Positions 12,801 to 23,355 of a DNA stretch of 64,000 nucleotides are shown here, piece after piece. Numbering within the stretch: position 1 is the first letter of the stretch; the number at the start of each line of letters is the position of its first letter. This DNA comes from Tubulanus polymorphus (Eukaryota > Nemertea > Palaeonemertea > Tubulaniformes > Tubulanidae), in NCBI RefSeq assembly GCF_964204645.1, contig NC_134031.1:1612001-1676000 (forward strand), written 5' to 3'. The notes below the pieces were generated by a model, which was not told the DNA's origin, did not search any database, and saw nothing but the letters and a program-made list of their open reading frames with translations. The translations under genes were made by a program, and so were the position numbers.

Positions 12801-14107
12801 TCTGATTTCAGAAAATATGGAAAAGTGAAATGGTTTTCACTTTATTGAGTATATAGACTAGTGGGTACTACTACTTAATTTTCCTAATTTACGGGTGCTT
12901 TATGTTCCACTAAACCTGTGCTATTCCATCAAAGAATACATGTTTTATTCATTATCCGCTGTGGATAACGTGGATACCTCCACGCCTCGAACACGATTGA
13001 ACGCGGTGGCGTAACCTCGTTAGAAGTTCTGTTGTCATGGTGACGGTTTAACTAACTTTAAATCTGACGAATATTTATATAGTTGTACTAACCCAAAGTT
13101 ACTGTGTCATATATTCTACCTGCGACTAGAATCCTTGCCTAATCATCTAAAAAAACAAACTATTTCATTGTGGTTTTGGTTTGCGCTAAAAGCCAGCAAA
13201 AATTTTACCCTTACGTTGAAAAGTGAACTCCTGGTCTCAGACGTTGAATTCATGTAAAGACTCCTCAAATCTGAAGTCAATAACAGGCATTTTTGGATAT
13301 GGTTTACCCGGTATAAACCCGGTTCTCAGGTATAAACTAAATATGGTTCTTCGCTGGGAAGGGAATGCTGCCACTGTTCATTTACGATAAAATACCACAA
13401 TATAAAAGAAAAACTCATCTGAAATGTATCCTTGAGCTGCAATATATTATTTTGACATTTCACCTATATCCTAATAGTCATCTTCAGGGTCCAGTTCTAC
13501 AGTTCCGAGTTGAGATTTAGCTCTTGAGTTTACTCATTGAAAATGAACAAACTTTAACTCAGAGTTAACCCTAACTCACAACTGCGGAAAGTACTAAGAT
13601 TAACTTAATCATGAAATATTATACATACAGTCTCGAACAAGGGACCAGTTGCATAGTCATTACTTAGACTTAAGACCAGTCCAAGACCATTTTAGTTCTA
13701 TAACAAATCTAATAACTTAAGACCAGTCTCAAGATTTAAGTCTACTTTTAGACTTAAGTCTTGACTATGGAACTGGCCCAAGGGGACTAAGTTCAGAAGC
13801 TCAAAGATACCTTTTGGACTTGTTTCATTGCGGGATTTTATCATACCGGTATTCGTTACAACGTGGAGTGTTTCATCACGGTTATAACGCCTGTTACAGT
13901 TCATATGTTATACTCATCTGTATCTACAATCGATTTGATTTCTCGTTTCAGAAACTGTGGACGAACGAACCAATTTTCGACATATGTCCGATATCGAACA
14001 TGCCTCGAGCTCCGTCTTATATGCGACATCGATGGTCGAGTTTTTCGTCGTCGTTGGATAATTTATCATCGGAAGAACAAGTCGTTTACAGAAAAACAAG
14101 CGAGTGA
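6882..14107 (+). CDS. TBC (Rab-GAP) domain protein with beta-propeller-like C-terminal region, 5' exons missing
   Basis: Twelve exons join in frame to 856 codons plus stop: 6882-7061, 7342-7479, 7656-7722, 7807-7898, 7978-8075, 8155-8272, 8568-8701, 9099-9291, 9858-10085, 10769-11847, 12199-12286, 13952-14107. The first exon begins in phase 0 after TTTTTTACCAG and encodes LLRVWDCFLLEGPKVLFRFA, the conserved last part of a TBC domain, followed by an AF..LKPFPSRK segment and a charged helix. Exons 3-9 encode short beta-strand-like blades (LWVGTARGDLMIYEV, SSLLELWDMRQ) resembling a WD40-type propeller. The 1,079-nt exon encodes Ser/Asp/Glu-rich, probably disordered sequence. The C-terminus (about VLKWRREPNEKLWTNEPIF) is well formed. 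TBC proteins stimulate GTP hydrolysis by Rabs, but the catalytic Arg and Gln fingers would lie in upstream exons not present here. The ortholog is not recognised. Confidence 0.75.
7146..7275. mobile_element. MITE-like element with terminal inverted repeats
   Basis: The left end GGGTCCAGTTTCACGAAAAA matches the reverse complement of the right end (GGCTCAGTTTCACAAAAAAG). This gives TIRs of about 22 bp around roughly 85 bp of AT-rich core, inside the first intron of the TBC gene. Confidence 0.6.
7493..7638 (+). repeat. 33-bp intronic minisatellite, about 4 copies
   Basis: Tandem units of 33 bp (TTTGAGTCAAAAATTCTGAG plus 13 bp ending GAGGG) follow directly after the donor of the exon ending at 7479. 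Confidence 0.85.
8381..8406 (+). repeat. Interstitial telomere-like tract (TTAGGG)4
   Basis: Four consecutive GGGTTA units inside an intron of the TBC gene match the canonical metazoan telomere hexamer. Confidence 0.85.
8825..8964. mobile_element. MITE-like element, family with CCAGTTGCAYAGT ends, copy 1
   Basis: It starts GGCTCCAGTTGCACAGTTGT and ends in the inverted form (ATGACTATGCAACCGGCCCC). The inside is rich in inverted GACTTAAG / CTTAAGTC motifs. Related copies are at 13641-13779 and, more degraded, 41471-41592. Confidence 0.65.
13487..13590. mobile_element. Degraded palindromic MITE-like element
   Basis: The left end GGGTCCAGTTCTACAGTTCC and a right end containing CTAACTCACAACTGCGG are imperfect inverted repeats, with GAGTT/AACTC motifs in between. 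It abuts a copy of the CTAATAGTCATCTTCAG dispersed repeat (about 13418-13487). Confidence 0.4.
13641..13779. mobile_element. MITE-like element, CCAGTTGCAYAGT family, copy 2
   Basis: It starts GGGACCAGTTGCATAGTCAT and ends CTTGACTATGGAACTGGCCC in inverted form. It contains several inverted CTTAAGACC / GGTCTTAAG-type blocks shared with the copy at 8825-8964, and lies in the last intron of the TBC gene. Confidence 0.65.
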
Positions 14108-17100
14108 ACTTCTGTAGATACGTATGGCTAGCATTGATTTGAACAAATTACAGTTCCACAGTTCTACAATTTTCAGTTCAAATTTGACTCTAGGCAAAGT
14201 TCGTACTAGCCCTTAAAATCATGGAAAAGTTAAAGCGATGAGTGGCTTGGTAAAGTTATTTGTTGAAATTTTGGTTTGAATGAATTTTTCTTGCGGTTTT
14301 AGAACTGTAGGTCTAGTAGTGCACGTATTTAGTTTCATAAATTTCATCACTTATGCCTTAGTGAATATAAGCTCATGCCTAATTTAGTAGCAATGGAAAT
14401 TTGGATATTTCGCCACCGTTGCAAAAGGTATTGAAAATCGAAAACTGCAAATGGTTCGAACTCTGTCGAGGGTCAAACATTTGGAAATGAATTGATCCTT
14501 ACTATTGAGTCAAGCGCTGAACTTGTATCTATGGAACTGGAATCAGGTTTATAGAATTATAAGTTCATTGTCATCATTAAGAACTGGCAGCAAATTTGAG
14601 GGATTTCTGAAAAAGATTGGTCGAGGAAACAAATGTAAATTGTACGACTTATTAATATATGTATTTATGCCTGGAAATTGTGAATCTCAATTTCCAGTTA
14701 CACAGTTAAATGATTGTATAGTTAATTGAAGAGAAATGATTCTGCATCCGTTCTAGAAACTCTTGAACTACTGCTGGTTCCATTCAACTCCACGGTGTAT
14801 CGAAACTGTGGTGTTACAAACTTTTCTCAGAGAAATAATTTGCTTTTGTGTAATTAGGCAACACCACTGTAAAATTTGTATGATTACGCTAAGGTTTAAG
14901 GGTACAAATAATATGTAAATAACAGGATAAGCATTTTAAGTCACCATAGTTAGTAGCTAGTCTAGTACAAAGATATGCTAAGGTCAGATTGTGATATGAC
15001 TTGTGCGCGCATGGGCAACAGCCTTGAAGATTCTAATGAGAACATCCCTACTGTGCGGAGGGGGCCTAAGAGAAATGGTCCAATCTACATGGTTACATAT
15101 ACTAGAGGCATTTCATTTTCTGTCTGTTGTGAGCAGCAGCCTGCTGGACAGTCCTGACAATCTGTTACTACTTGCTCAGAGTTGAGTTCAAGTGTTTACA
15201 AGCTGACCGAAGCATATTAGTACAAACAGAAATCGATGGTGTCTGGGACCAAATCAATCAATACTTCATACAGAATGAGATTATAGAAACGTGTGAAATA
15301 ACAGTAGCTTTCAAACTGGACTCGGGTTTAGAAGTTTAGAAAAATAAACAATGAATTGACATAAAAATGCCACACCTTAATCATGGTATGTGTACTTGTA
15401 TATTAATGTTTGTCAATTGATATAAGAAACTATTGATGAGATGTGAATGATAGAAGCTGGATTCAACTGTTCCCGAATTGCAGTTCTTTAGAACTTCTTA
15501 TTTTGAATAAAGTTTAGATAAAGGTTAGATGGGCTCCATTTGAGGGGATACTGTACTCCTTGCGATTGTTCAGTTGTTGCTGCTATTTGCGACTTCTATT
15601 TGCTGAAAATTTACATTTCAAAATTCCTGGTCATTGCTCAAAAACCTGCACAGTGTTTGAAAATACCAGACTTTTTTGTTAAAGTCACATGTACGATAGA
15701 TTGTGATCTTTGGGTTGCAGTGAAATGCTCAATGTGCAGTTTGACCATGCGAACACAGACTCCATACAATACCTAAACCTTCAACAGATAAAAAGAATAT
15801 TTAAGTCATTTATTCATCATTGAAATATATTTCACCCCAGAAATGAAATAGTGCATTATACTTCAGAATTATTGAATTCACTGATTGTAGTTCGATTTGT
15901 TAAGTTTTGAAATTTTATTTACAGAATACGATTCTGTGAAAAGTGATACATTTATAATATGTATATTCTGTGATAGAAGGAATTTTCTTCGGCAAAATAT
16001 ATTTATTTTTGAAAGCATTCCGATGAGGGCTTGTACTTCATACTTACACTTCTTAGTACTTACACATTTACTAAAATGATATCTTCTGCTTCCATAGAAA
16101 TCTCCGTCCCACGATATATAAATCTATAACTCTCTGACTGTACTGCTGCTGCTGCTGAAATGACAAACCAGGCCATTTTCACAAATAATTAGATCCAATT
16201 TTTACAAATGATAAGATGTGTGAAAAAAATACATTTGAGACTTCAGATTTTTCTGCTGGGATATGTGTGCATTTCATTAAAGTCTAGTTTAGCATTTAAA
16301 AGTCATGTGTTCCTTGCCTTCTACGGCTGTTTCATAAACAAGTTCACAACCAAATATTTCGTTTGGTTCTTTTCAAGTGTGAAAATTTACTATCTTAACC
16401 TTCAAACATTTTTTTGTAAAATTTTGTTGTGAGCCCCTTAGTAGTCATTATATCTTTCAATTTATGCATTTGTTGTTTTTTCACTTTTCATTTTTTTCAA
16501 TTCTTTGTATACTTTATATGATATATTCTGGAAACAAATTACGCTATATGAACCACTGAAAATCTTGTTTTCAATCTTATCTGTCAAATTTTGTAAAAAG
16601 TCTTCAGTGCATTTAGATTCATACGATACATGTACTGATGGAGCAATTACTGATTTTTGTGTCTCAAAAAGATACCGATCTCAAATTATGTACAAATCTT
16701 TCTGTTTCTTTTATTCCAAGTTTTCAATGGATATAAGTTTCAACTTTGGATTTTTCAGCTGTCGGTTTTTAGAGTCCTTTAATGACATGAAAACTATCAG
16801 TGAAGTTACTTTCATTTCTCAACTCGAAAATCATGTAATGCTATAATAAATATACTGTAAGTAGTTGTTGAAATAGTTGTTATATAATTATATATTTATG
16901 TAACTGGGGGAATTTGCCAATATAACGGCTAGTCAAAACAATAAAATATTAGTTCAACAGTTAAAATTGATCAGGGTTTTTTTTTTATTTGCCAATAATG
17001 ATGCATGCAGTATTCCACTGGGCCAGTAGCCAGGATTTGTTTAGGGCAGTTCTTAATGGGGAAGCAGTTATCTTCGAGGAAAAACAAGAACCTGTGTAGA

Positions 17101-17918
17101 CCTAACTAATATTTTGAGTAAGGTTTGAAAGTCTATTTTGGCTTAAGTTCGTAGTTAAGGGCAAGAAAATAATAGCCCTACCCCGTGCTGACCCATACCC
17201 AAACAACTAGACTTGATCCTCCAACCTCTAGCATGATGTCCACAGAGTCATAGTGAGTGACACGCATTCTTATAGTCGCCTGTATTATGTTACTATCGCA
17301 TATTTGTCACTAAGGCCAGTGTAAAATGTGTGTTTATTAGCTGTTCATGGTGAGGGGCGCGTCCCGTCTATCCGGAGAGTGTTGTGAATACCATTCTATT
17401 GAGTTATCTAAGTGACAGGTGAACTCGGTTCTATTTACACTGACAGTCAGCGGGGAGTTTGTTTTAACAAGTGCCCCTTGAGTGCATCCGAGGTGTTACT
17501 TTGGTAGTTTTGAAGTGTGTTGAATGAGACCAGTTTCATAACCAATCAGCTGTTGTACCAATTGTCAAATGCTATATTCTCTTAGACTAGCACTACCATA
17601 GTTCCTTATCAGATGCATTGCTGGTTTGCAAGAGCAGTTCTTTAGTGCGTAGAAGGGATTTCATACGAATGAACTCTTGCAATCATATGAGCAAGTGGAT
17701 TTCTATCACAACTCAAACCATTTCCGAGGCCAGTCCTTTCAGGAGAGTCAATACAAAATATAATATTTTCAAGGAAACTTAATCTGAATAAAATTGCAAA
17801 ACAGGAAAGGAAAATCTTTCTTAACAAAACTGGTAGAAATTTATTATTCAACAATAATATAACTAATGACAGATGATAATTATTATTACAACGGTCAATG
17901 AAAATATGATAATAGAAT
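14108..17918. other. Long 3' region of the TBC gene and spacer before XRCC2
   Basis: AT-rich sequence without supported coding exons. AATAAA-type signals on plus occur at about 15344, 15505 and 16846, so the TBC mRNA could carry a 3' UTR of 1-2.7 kb. The right part should hold the XRCC2 3' UTR; a minus-strand AATAAA (TTTATT, about 17839) fits. Open frames here (for example around 16505-16846) lack family features and look random. Confidence 0.45.
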
Positions 17919-19221
17919 TCACGACTGTATAAATCGAATCCCGGTTTCGCAGATTGTGAATTTTCTCCCACACGTTTTTGAAACGCAGCAAAACGACTGA
18001 TCTTCGGAAGAATGTTCAAATCGAATTCGATCAGTAACGAATCTCGTCCACGCGTCGCACATATAATCCCACTCTACGCCGGTCTGATGTCGCTCTACGC
18101 CGGTCTGCTGTCGATTCGACGTTTCTTTCGTCGCTCGGTTTTGAAAAATTAAAGTTTTCGTCGCGAGCACCGTCAGGTTATACGATTCGACTAATCTCCG
18201 TAAAATATTCACGATTCTGCGCGTGTTAGCTTCCTGTACGGCGCGACAATCGCCGCCGTTCGAGCGATCTAGCCAATAGAACGCTCCGATACTGTCGACA
18301 AAAATACCGGCTATTTCCGGTCGACTGGAGATGAAAGATTCGATCGAAAGCAACGTTATCAATAATTGGCTGCTGTTCGCGCAGCGTAAAATATGTATAT
18401 TTTTCAGTGCGTTTTTAACGAAATTTTCCGTTTCCTCTTCGGAGAATTTTCGGCCGTCGCCGCTCGACGAAACTCGTTCGTTCACGAATGTCTCGATTAA
18501 CGTCGCGAGTTTTAAAATCGAAAATTGATAATCGGTATCGATGAAAACCAGTTCTACGCCGAGTCCGTATAGAGGAACACCGTTCCATTGTTCGGGTAAG
18601 ATTGCGCGCGTTATCAGATGTAAAAGCGTTAATGTTTTCGCGGTGCCCGCGTCTCCGGTCAGTTCGTACACGCAACCGGCCTCCGGACCACTTTCTCCAA
18701 ACAGATCGACGTGTAAACCTTTCAACGTCGATCGAGTCCCGAGCCTTGAAAAAAACTAAAACGAAAGAAGTTGAAATGGAAGAAGAATCGCACATCCAAT
18801 AGACAGAGGAATCACTCCATTGTCATAAACAGTACAGTGACAGCCAGGGCAGATCCAGCCGGTCAATTTGACTATATTCCTAGAAATTACTGCAGCTATG
18901 ATCTGCCAACGGCTACCAAGTATAGGTAGCAAGCATTGTACGTGTGAAGCTCATTAAAAGGGGGTTTGGGGTCCCCCCCCCAGGTCAGGAAACTTTTAAA
19001 AAATAACTTGTTTTCCAGAGAATACAGTACACAGTACAGTGGTCAGTGGAATTGGAATATAGCTTGTTGAATATAGCTTCCGTCCCTGCAGAAGAGAGTG
19101 AAACGGTGAATCCTGTCAAATTTAGAGTGGCTTTTCATTCTTTTTGATTCGTTCGAGGTAAAAACTGATCTGGAATTCGATTAACGTTACAATCAATGAT
19201 TACCTGAATTCCAGATTCCAT
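17919..19221 (-). CDS. XRCC2: DNA repair protein XRCC2 (RAD51 paralog)
   Basis: Two coding exons: 19221-19204 (MESGIQ, donor GTAATC) and 18755-17919, joined in phase 0 to 284 aa, close to the usual size of about 280. The first residues read ESGIQFFSRLGTRSTLKG, which matches the XRCC2 N-terminus as I know it. The FIDTDYQFSILKL block, the Walker B-like GIFVDS and FYWLDRSNGGD are family hallmarks. XRCC2 works with RAD51D, RAD51C and RAD51B (BCDX2 complex) in homologous recombination. The Walker A box is unusual: GDAGTAKT rather than GxxGxGKT. A 21-bp tandem duplication inserts a repeated QTGVER/QTGVEW unit before the C-terminal strands. The 5' end may have an untranslated exon, because TTTTAG precedes the ATG closely. 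Confidence 0.93.
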
Positions 19222-19692
19222 TCTCGCTAAAATGAGTTTCAAGTTTATAACCTCGCTGTCAAATAATTTGCGGCTCAACGACCTTCAATTTGATTGATTT
19301 AGATTTCTAAACTCAAAAAACTCGATTTATTGAGGGCAGGTTCCTGCCCTGAGAAGCAAGGTGGCCTCTCAGGGCAGGTTCTGGAAAATCTGCAGAATGA
19401 CTCATATCAGATGAGCTTAGATAATCCTGGTTGCACCGCCTGTTTTTGAATAATACATTCAGAAAGCACTACGATATGTTCTTTGTATTCTCATCGGCTA
19501 TCATGTGTTCTAAATCCGCGCCTATCATGTCTTCTAATCGCCTATCATCGGTTCAGTCATAACGATTTCCATTTTAGCGAATCAACCTGTCACCTGAGGT
19601 CCCATCATGTCAGGTCAGGTCTTGGGCCCTGACATGACAGGTTCTGGAAACTCTGCAGACAGACCTAAATTCACTACTGCCGCCGAAACAGG
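19222..19692. repeat. XRCC2 upstream region with two hairpin repeat modules
   Basis: Two related modules lie at about 19326-19395 and 19597-19672. Both have an internal palindrome (CTGCCCTGAGA..TCTCAGGGCAG; CATGTCAGG..CCTGACATG) followed by GGTTCTGGAAA and then TCTGCAGA. They end just outside the left end of the TTAA-flanked element. The rest would hold the XRCC2 promoter. Confidence 0.5.
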
Positions 19693-19696
19693 TTAA

Positions 19697-19770
19697 ACTG
19701 CAGCTATGCAGCATGTCCCGTGAGAGGACCTGGGGCCTGTGACGGGACAAGGATGTCCCGTCACAGGTCC
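19697..19770 (+). repeat. Left terminal inverted repeat with hairpin
   Basis: It starts ACTGCAGC next to TTAA and contains GTCCCGTGAGAGGACC. It ends in a perfect 14-bp inverted repeat CCTGTGACGGGACA / TGTCCCGTCACAGG separated by 4 bp, which could fold into a hairpin. Confidence 0.7.
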
Positions 19771-20149
19771 CGATGGAAAATGAAAACTTTGCATTTCGTA
19801 GACGAAATGTCGAAAGAAACTGCACTGGAATGGTTACTATATACACTCAAAATAATGTTAAGAACATGTTAATAATCGAAATTTGTTCGTAATTTTATTA
19901 TTTCAGATCAATGATATCATCAAATCGAAACATTAAATGTAATAATGAAGATCGGATCAAGAGAAGACAGAACCACAGCTATCGAAATTTCAATTTTTAG
20001 TGTATAGACTGACTCATACTATCGAAAATAAAGTGAATGTATCTTGACAATTTTGGTGCCAATGGTGTTAGTAACCGTTTGTTAAGCGTTACACTGCAAA
20101 CAAAAGTAAAAGTGGAGGGGGCAACTTAATGGCCCTAGATCACTCTCGA
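19771..20149. other. Element interior between left TIR and left array
   Basis: No clear function. A short open frame starts with ATG at 19773 (MENENFAFRRRNVERNCTGM) and could be a first coding exon of the internal gene, but its only nearby donor (GTTACT) is weak. The sequence is otherwise AT-rich. Confidence 0.3.
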
Positions 20150-20946
20150 GAGAGAATTCAAAGTGAGGGACCCGATTCAACACACTGTCCCGTGAGAAGA
20201 CCCGATTCAACTTACTGTCCCGTGAGAGGACCCGATTTCAAATACTGTCCCGTGAGAGGGCCCGATTTTAAATAATGTCCCGTGAGAGGACCCGATTCAA
20301 CACACTGTCCCGTGAGAGGGTCCGGTTTTAAATACTGTCCCGTGAGATGACCCGAATCAACTTGCTGTCCCGTGAGAGGACCCGGTTCAACACACTGTCC
20401 CGTGAGAGGGCCCGATTTTAAATAATGTCCCGTGAGAGGACCCGATTCAACACACTGTCACGTGAGAGGACCCGATTTTAAATACTGTCCCGTTAGAGGA
20501 CCCGGTTCAACACACTCTCCCGTGAGAGGACCTTATTTTAAATACTGTCCCGCGAAGGAACCCGATTTTAAATACTGTCCCGCGAGAGGGCCCGATTCAA
20601 CACACTGTCCCGTGAGAGGACCCGGTTTCAAATAATGTCCCGCGAGAGGGCCCGTATCAACACACTGTCCCGTGAGAGGACCCGATTTTAAATACTGTCC
20701 CGTGAGAAGACCCGAATCAACTTGCTGTCCCGTGAGAGGGCCCGGTTTCAAATAATGTCCCGTGAGAGGGCCCGATTCAACACACTGTCCCGTGAGAGGA
20801 CCCGATTTCTAATACTGTCCCGTGAGAGGACCCGAATCAACTTGCTGTCCCATGAGAGGACCCGGTTTCAAATAATGTCCCATGAGAGGACCCGATTCAA
20901 CACACTGTCCCGTGAGAGGACCCGATTCAACGCACTGTCCCGTGAG
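20150..20946 (+). repeat. Left array of 30-bp monomers (about 27 copies)
   Basis: The monomer is GACCCGATTCAACACACTGT followed by CCCGTGAGAG. Variants carry TTTTAAATAC, TTTCAAATAA or AATCAACTTG in the middle, while TGTCCCGTGAGAGG stays nearly constant. The 30-bp period is kept strictly, so frames stay open as 10-residue repeats, but nothing shows they are translated. The constant motif also occurs in both TIRs. Confidence 0.95.
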
Positions 20947-21021
20947 CCAAACGTTGTTGAATGAGTATCTTTATGACAAATAGTGAATATTGGTGGAATA
21001 TTTCTCTATTTTGATTTATAG

Positions 21022-23355
21022 GTATCCGGCGAACGACAGGACCAAGACGACGACGTGGGCGATGATATTTCAAACGTGAGCCAAAAGTTGTTGCATGAAA
21101 ACTTCAATGTACAATATGAAAAAATGATCAAATATTGAAAAAAAATATATTTTACTGTATGAAATTACAGGTGTCCGCAGAAGACGGCTGGCTTAGATTG
21201 TATGACGACGTCTTTGACATACAAAATCTCACCGAGGCAGAACAGATTAAAATCAGTATGGAGTTATCACTCAAAGAGTCACATCTCCGTCAGAGTGCAG
21301 AGAAAAGGCTTCAATCTCTAGTTTCCGAATCCAATCTGAATATTGTGTCGGTCGCGGATGACGGAAGCTGCTTTTTTTGCAGCTGTTGTCGAACAATTGA
21401 GGCGAGAAAACGTTGACATAACAGCACATGAGCTACGATTAATGGCTGTTTCATACCTTTCTGAAAATAGGTATTGCGCTGTAAGTAAATTAAAAACCCA
21501 TTGATATATCAAGACAGCACTACAATAAATATTATATACACATATTATGGTTTGCTTCGCTGGATGGGGCTGATAAGGCCGACTTTCTGGAGTCTCATCT
21601 GACATGGCCATTATATCTTAATAAAATGAGACAAAGAACCACCTGGGCCGATGCTTTAGTTGTCCGTGCCACAGCTGACTGTTAAGGGAGACCAATGGTA
21701 CTATATACCAGTTCAGAGCAGTCAAACATCAATATGATAGATCCTGTCGAATGTAAAAATGCTGAACCCATCTTACTAGGGCATATTCAAGATATTCACT
21801 ACGTTGCCCTAGTAAAAAGGAGCTATATCCCAAGACGACGCGTGTCAGTCGAGAGTGTCAGAGGGTAACCTTGCGGCCTAACCCACGGAAGACGGTAAGT
21901 TGATAGTATATGCCACCCCTTCTGACTATTTGGCAAAAATAATACAGCCATCAGAAGCCTTGTTCATGTCAGCTAAGGGTTAATTAATTGAATTTCATAG
22001 CGTCAAAGTGACAGTTACCTCTGAGAACCGCAGAAAAAAAGAAGACGGGTTGTCGATAAAGGAATCTACTGCGTTTGCAAGAAACCAGATGATGGAAGGT
22101 AAAGCTTAATTATATCATATAAGATCAGGCTGTTGTTTTAAGATTCAGTCGTCATTGTCGAAAAAATCTTTTACCTTCACTTTCACTTTCACTTACCTTC
22201 ACTTTCAAAATTTTCTGCATTTGCATTTTAGGAAGTATTTGCAATGCGATGAATGTAGTGGGTGGTTCCATCCGAAATGTATTGGTCTGAACGAAGATAC
22301 TGTGGAGAAAATTGACTATAGATGCGAAACGTGTTTTGCAGGTAAGCGATGAACTAAAAAAATATTTTGATCAAATAAGCTATGCCAATATCCTTGCTAT
22401 GCTATCCTTTTATACAATGTGATTGCATTCTTTTTATATAGGTACCTAAACGATTCATTAAGAGTCAGGTATGGAATCCGATACATAATGCATACGAAAC
22501 TCTTGCCATTTTCCACTAGAAAGCAATGAATCAAATGTTTTTCTTTTCGCAGCTTGGCGCGGTTGAATATCACGTTTCTCGTATAATTAATGCCGAGATA
22601 AAAGACAAGAGGTAAATATTGTACCTTAGTAGAAATCTCGCCAGTTTGTTGAATTTTTCAAACTTTTGTTGATAATATACAATCTTTGGTTTCAGAAGGC
22701 CGGAATTCAGGAGACATTTGGACTTGATTAACAAAGACCATGAAAGAGCCGAAAAAGAACTGAAAGGATATGGCTATGGGCTTTTAACTGATGAGGTAAG
22801 CATTGATAACAGAAAATATGAAATGCGTACAAATAAATGAGCTTTCTTTCGATCATCGTAATATTCAATATTTTAAAGGGCCATGCATATCTCTATAGTG
22901 TAATGAAATCATACGTCAGCCCTACCTTTGCGGACAAATCGTAAGTATATACATGAATCAGACGTGAAGTTTTTTTACTATATTTCGAAATGATAATCAA
23001 TTCATTTCAATTACAGGAAACCATATTCAACTCGCTACATGACCCTCCGACAACATCATTCTAAAATGCTGAATTCAGTTTTTAAAGAAGGAAAGACGTA
23101 AGTTCATTCTCATCTTCTATTGCTAATTTCTTAAAAGAATTTCATCCATGTTATATTCATTGTATTAAAATATTTTTCAGGTCAGCAGTAACGTATGTTA
23201 ATGACGTTTTGCTTAAAGAGGCCATTTGTTTATTGGTGTCAACCTACCGAAATATCACATACAACGAGGCTGATATTCTTGGAAGAAGAACAGAGGCCAA
23301 AAAACTAAAAGATGTACAACGACTAATGTCCAAATACTTCTTGCCAGATTATTGA
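21022..23355 (+). pseudogene. OTU protease-like / PHD finger gene inside the element, disrupted
   Basis: Exons supported by splice signals: 21022-21075, 21171-21480, about 21540-21864, 22001-22098, 22232-22341, about 22442-22468, 22553-22611, 22696-22795, 22879-22940, 23017-23097 and 23181-23355. The product has a UIM-like motif (AEQIKISMELSLKES), an OTU-like core (ADDGSCFF with the presumed catalytic Cys, TWADAL, and a final IHYVAL carrying the presumed His), a PHD finger (IYCVCKKPDDGR, LQCDECSGWFHPKCIG) and a 150-residue C-terminal domain I do not recognise, ending SKYFLPDY. OTU domains cleave ubiquitin; PHD fingers often read histone tails. Lesions: one extra T in a T-run at 21372-21378, TAA at 21683-21685 inside the OTU domain, a frame break at the A-run 22034-22040, and a phase mismatch after 22341. 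The C-terminal exons are intact. Homopolymer breaks could be assembly errors; the TAA is harder to explain so. Confidence 0.7.

Noticed and set aside
16505-16846. 113-codon open frame in the TBC 3' region
   Set aside because: AT-rich composition, random-looking residues and no splice or domain support.
17642-18019. 125-codon minus-strand frame overlapping XRCC2
   Set aside because: It is a different frame of the XRCC2 3' end and 3' UTR; the XRCC2 frame carries the conserved C-terminus.
18415-18795. Arg-rich frame beginning MCDSSS as XRCC2 start
   Set aside because: It is +1 shifted relative to XRCC2. The true N-terminus (MESGIQ) was found in a separate exon at 19204-19221 in matching phase.
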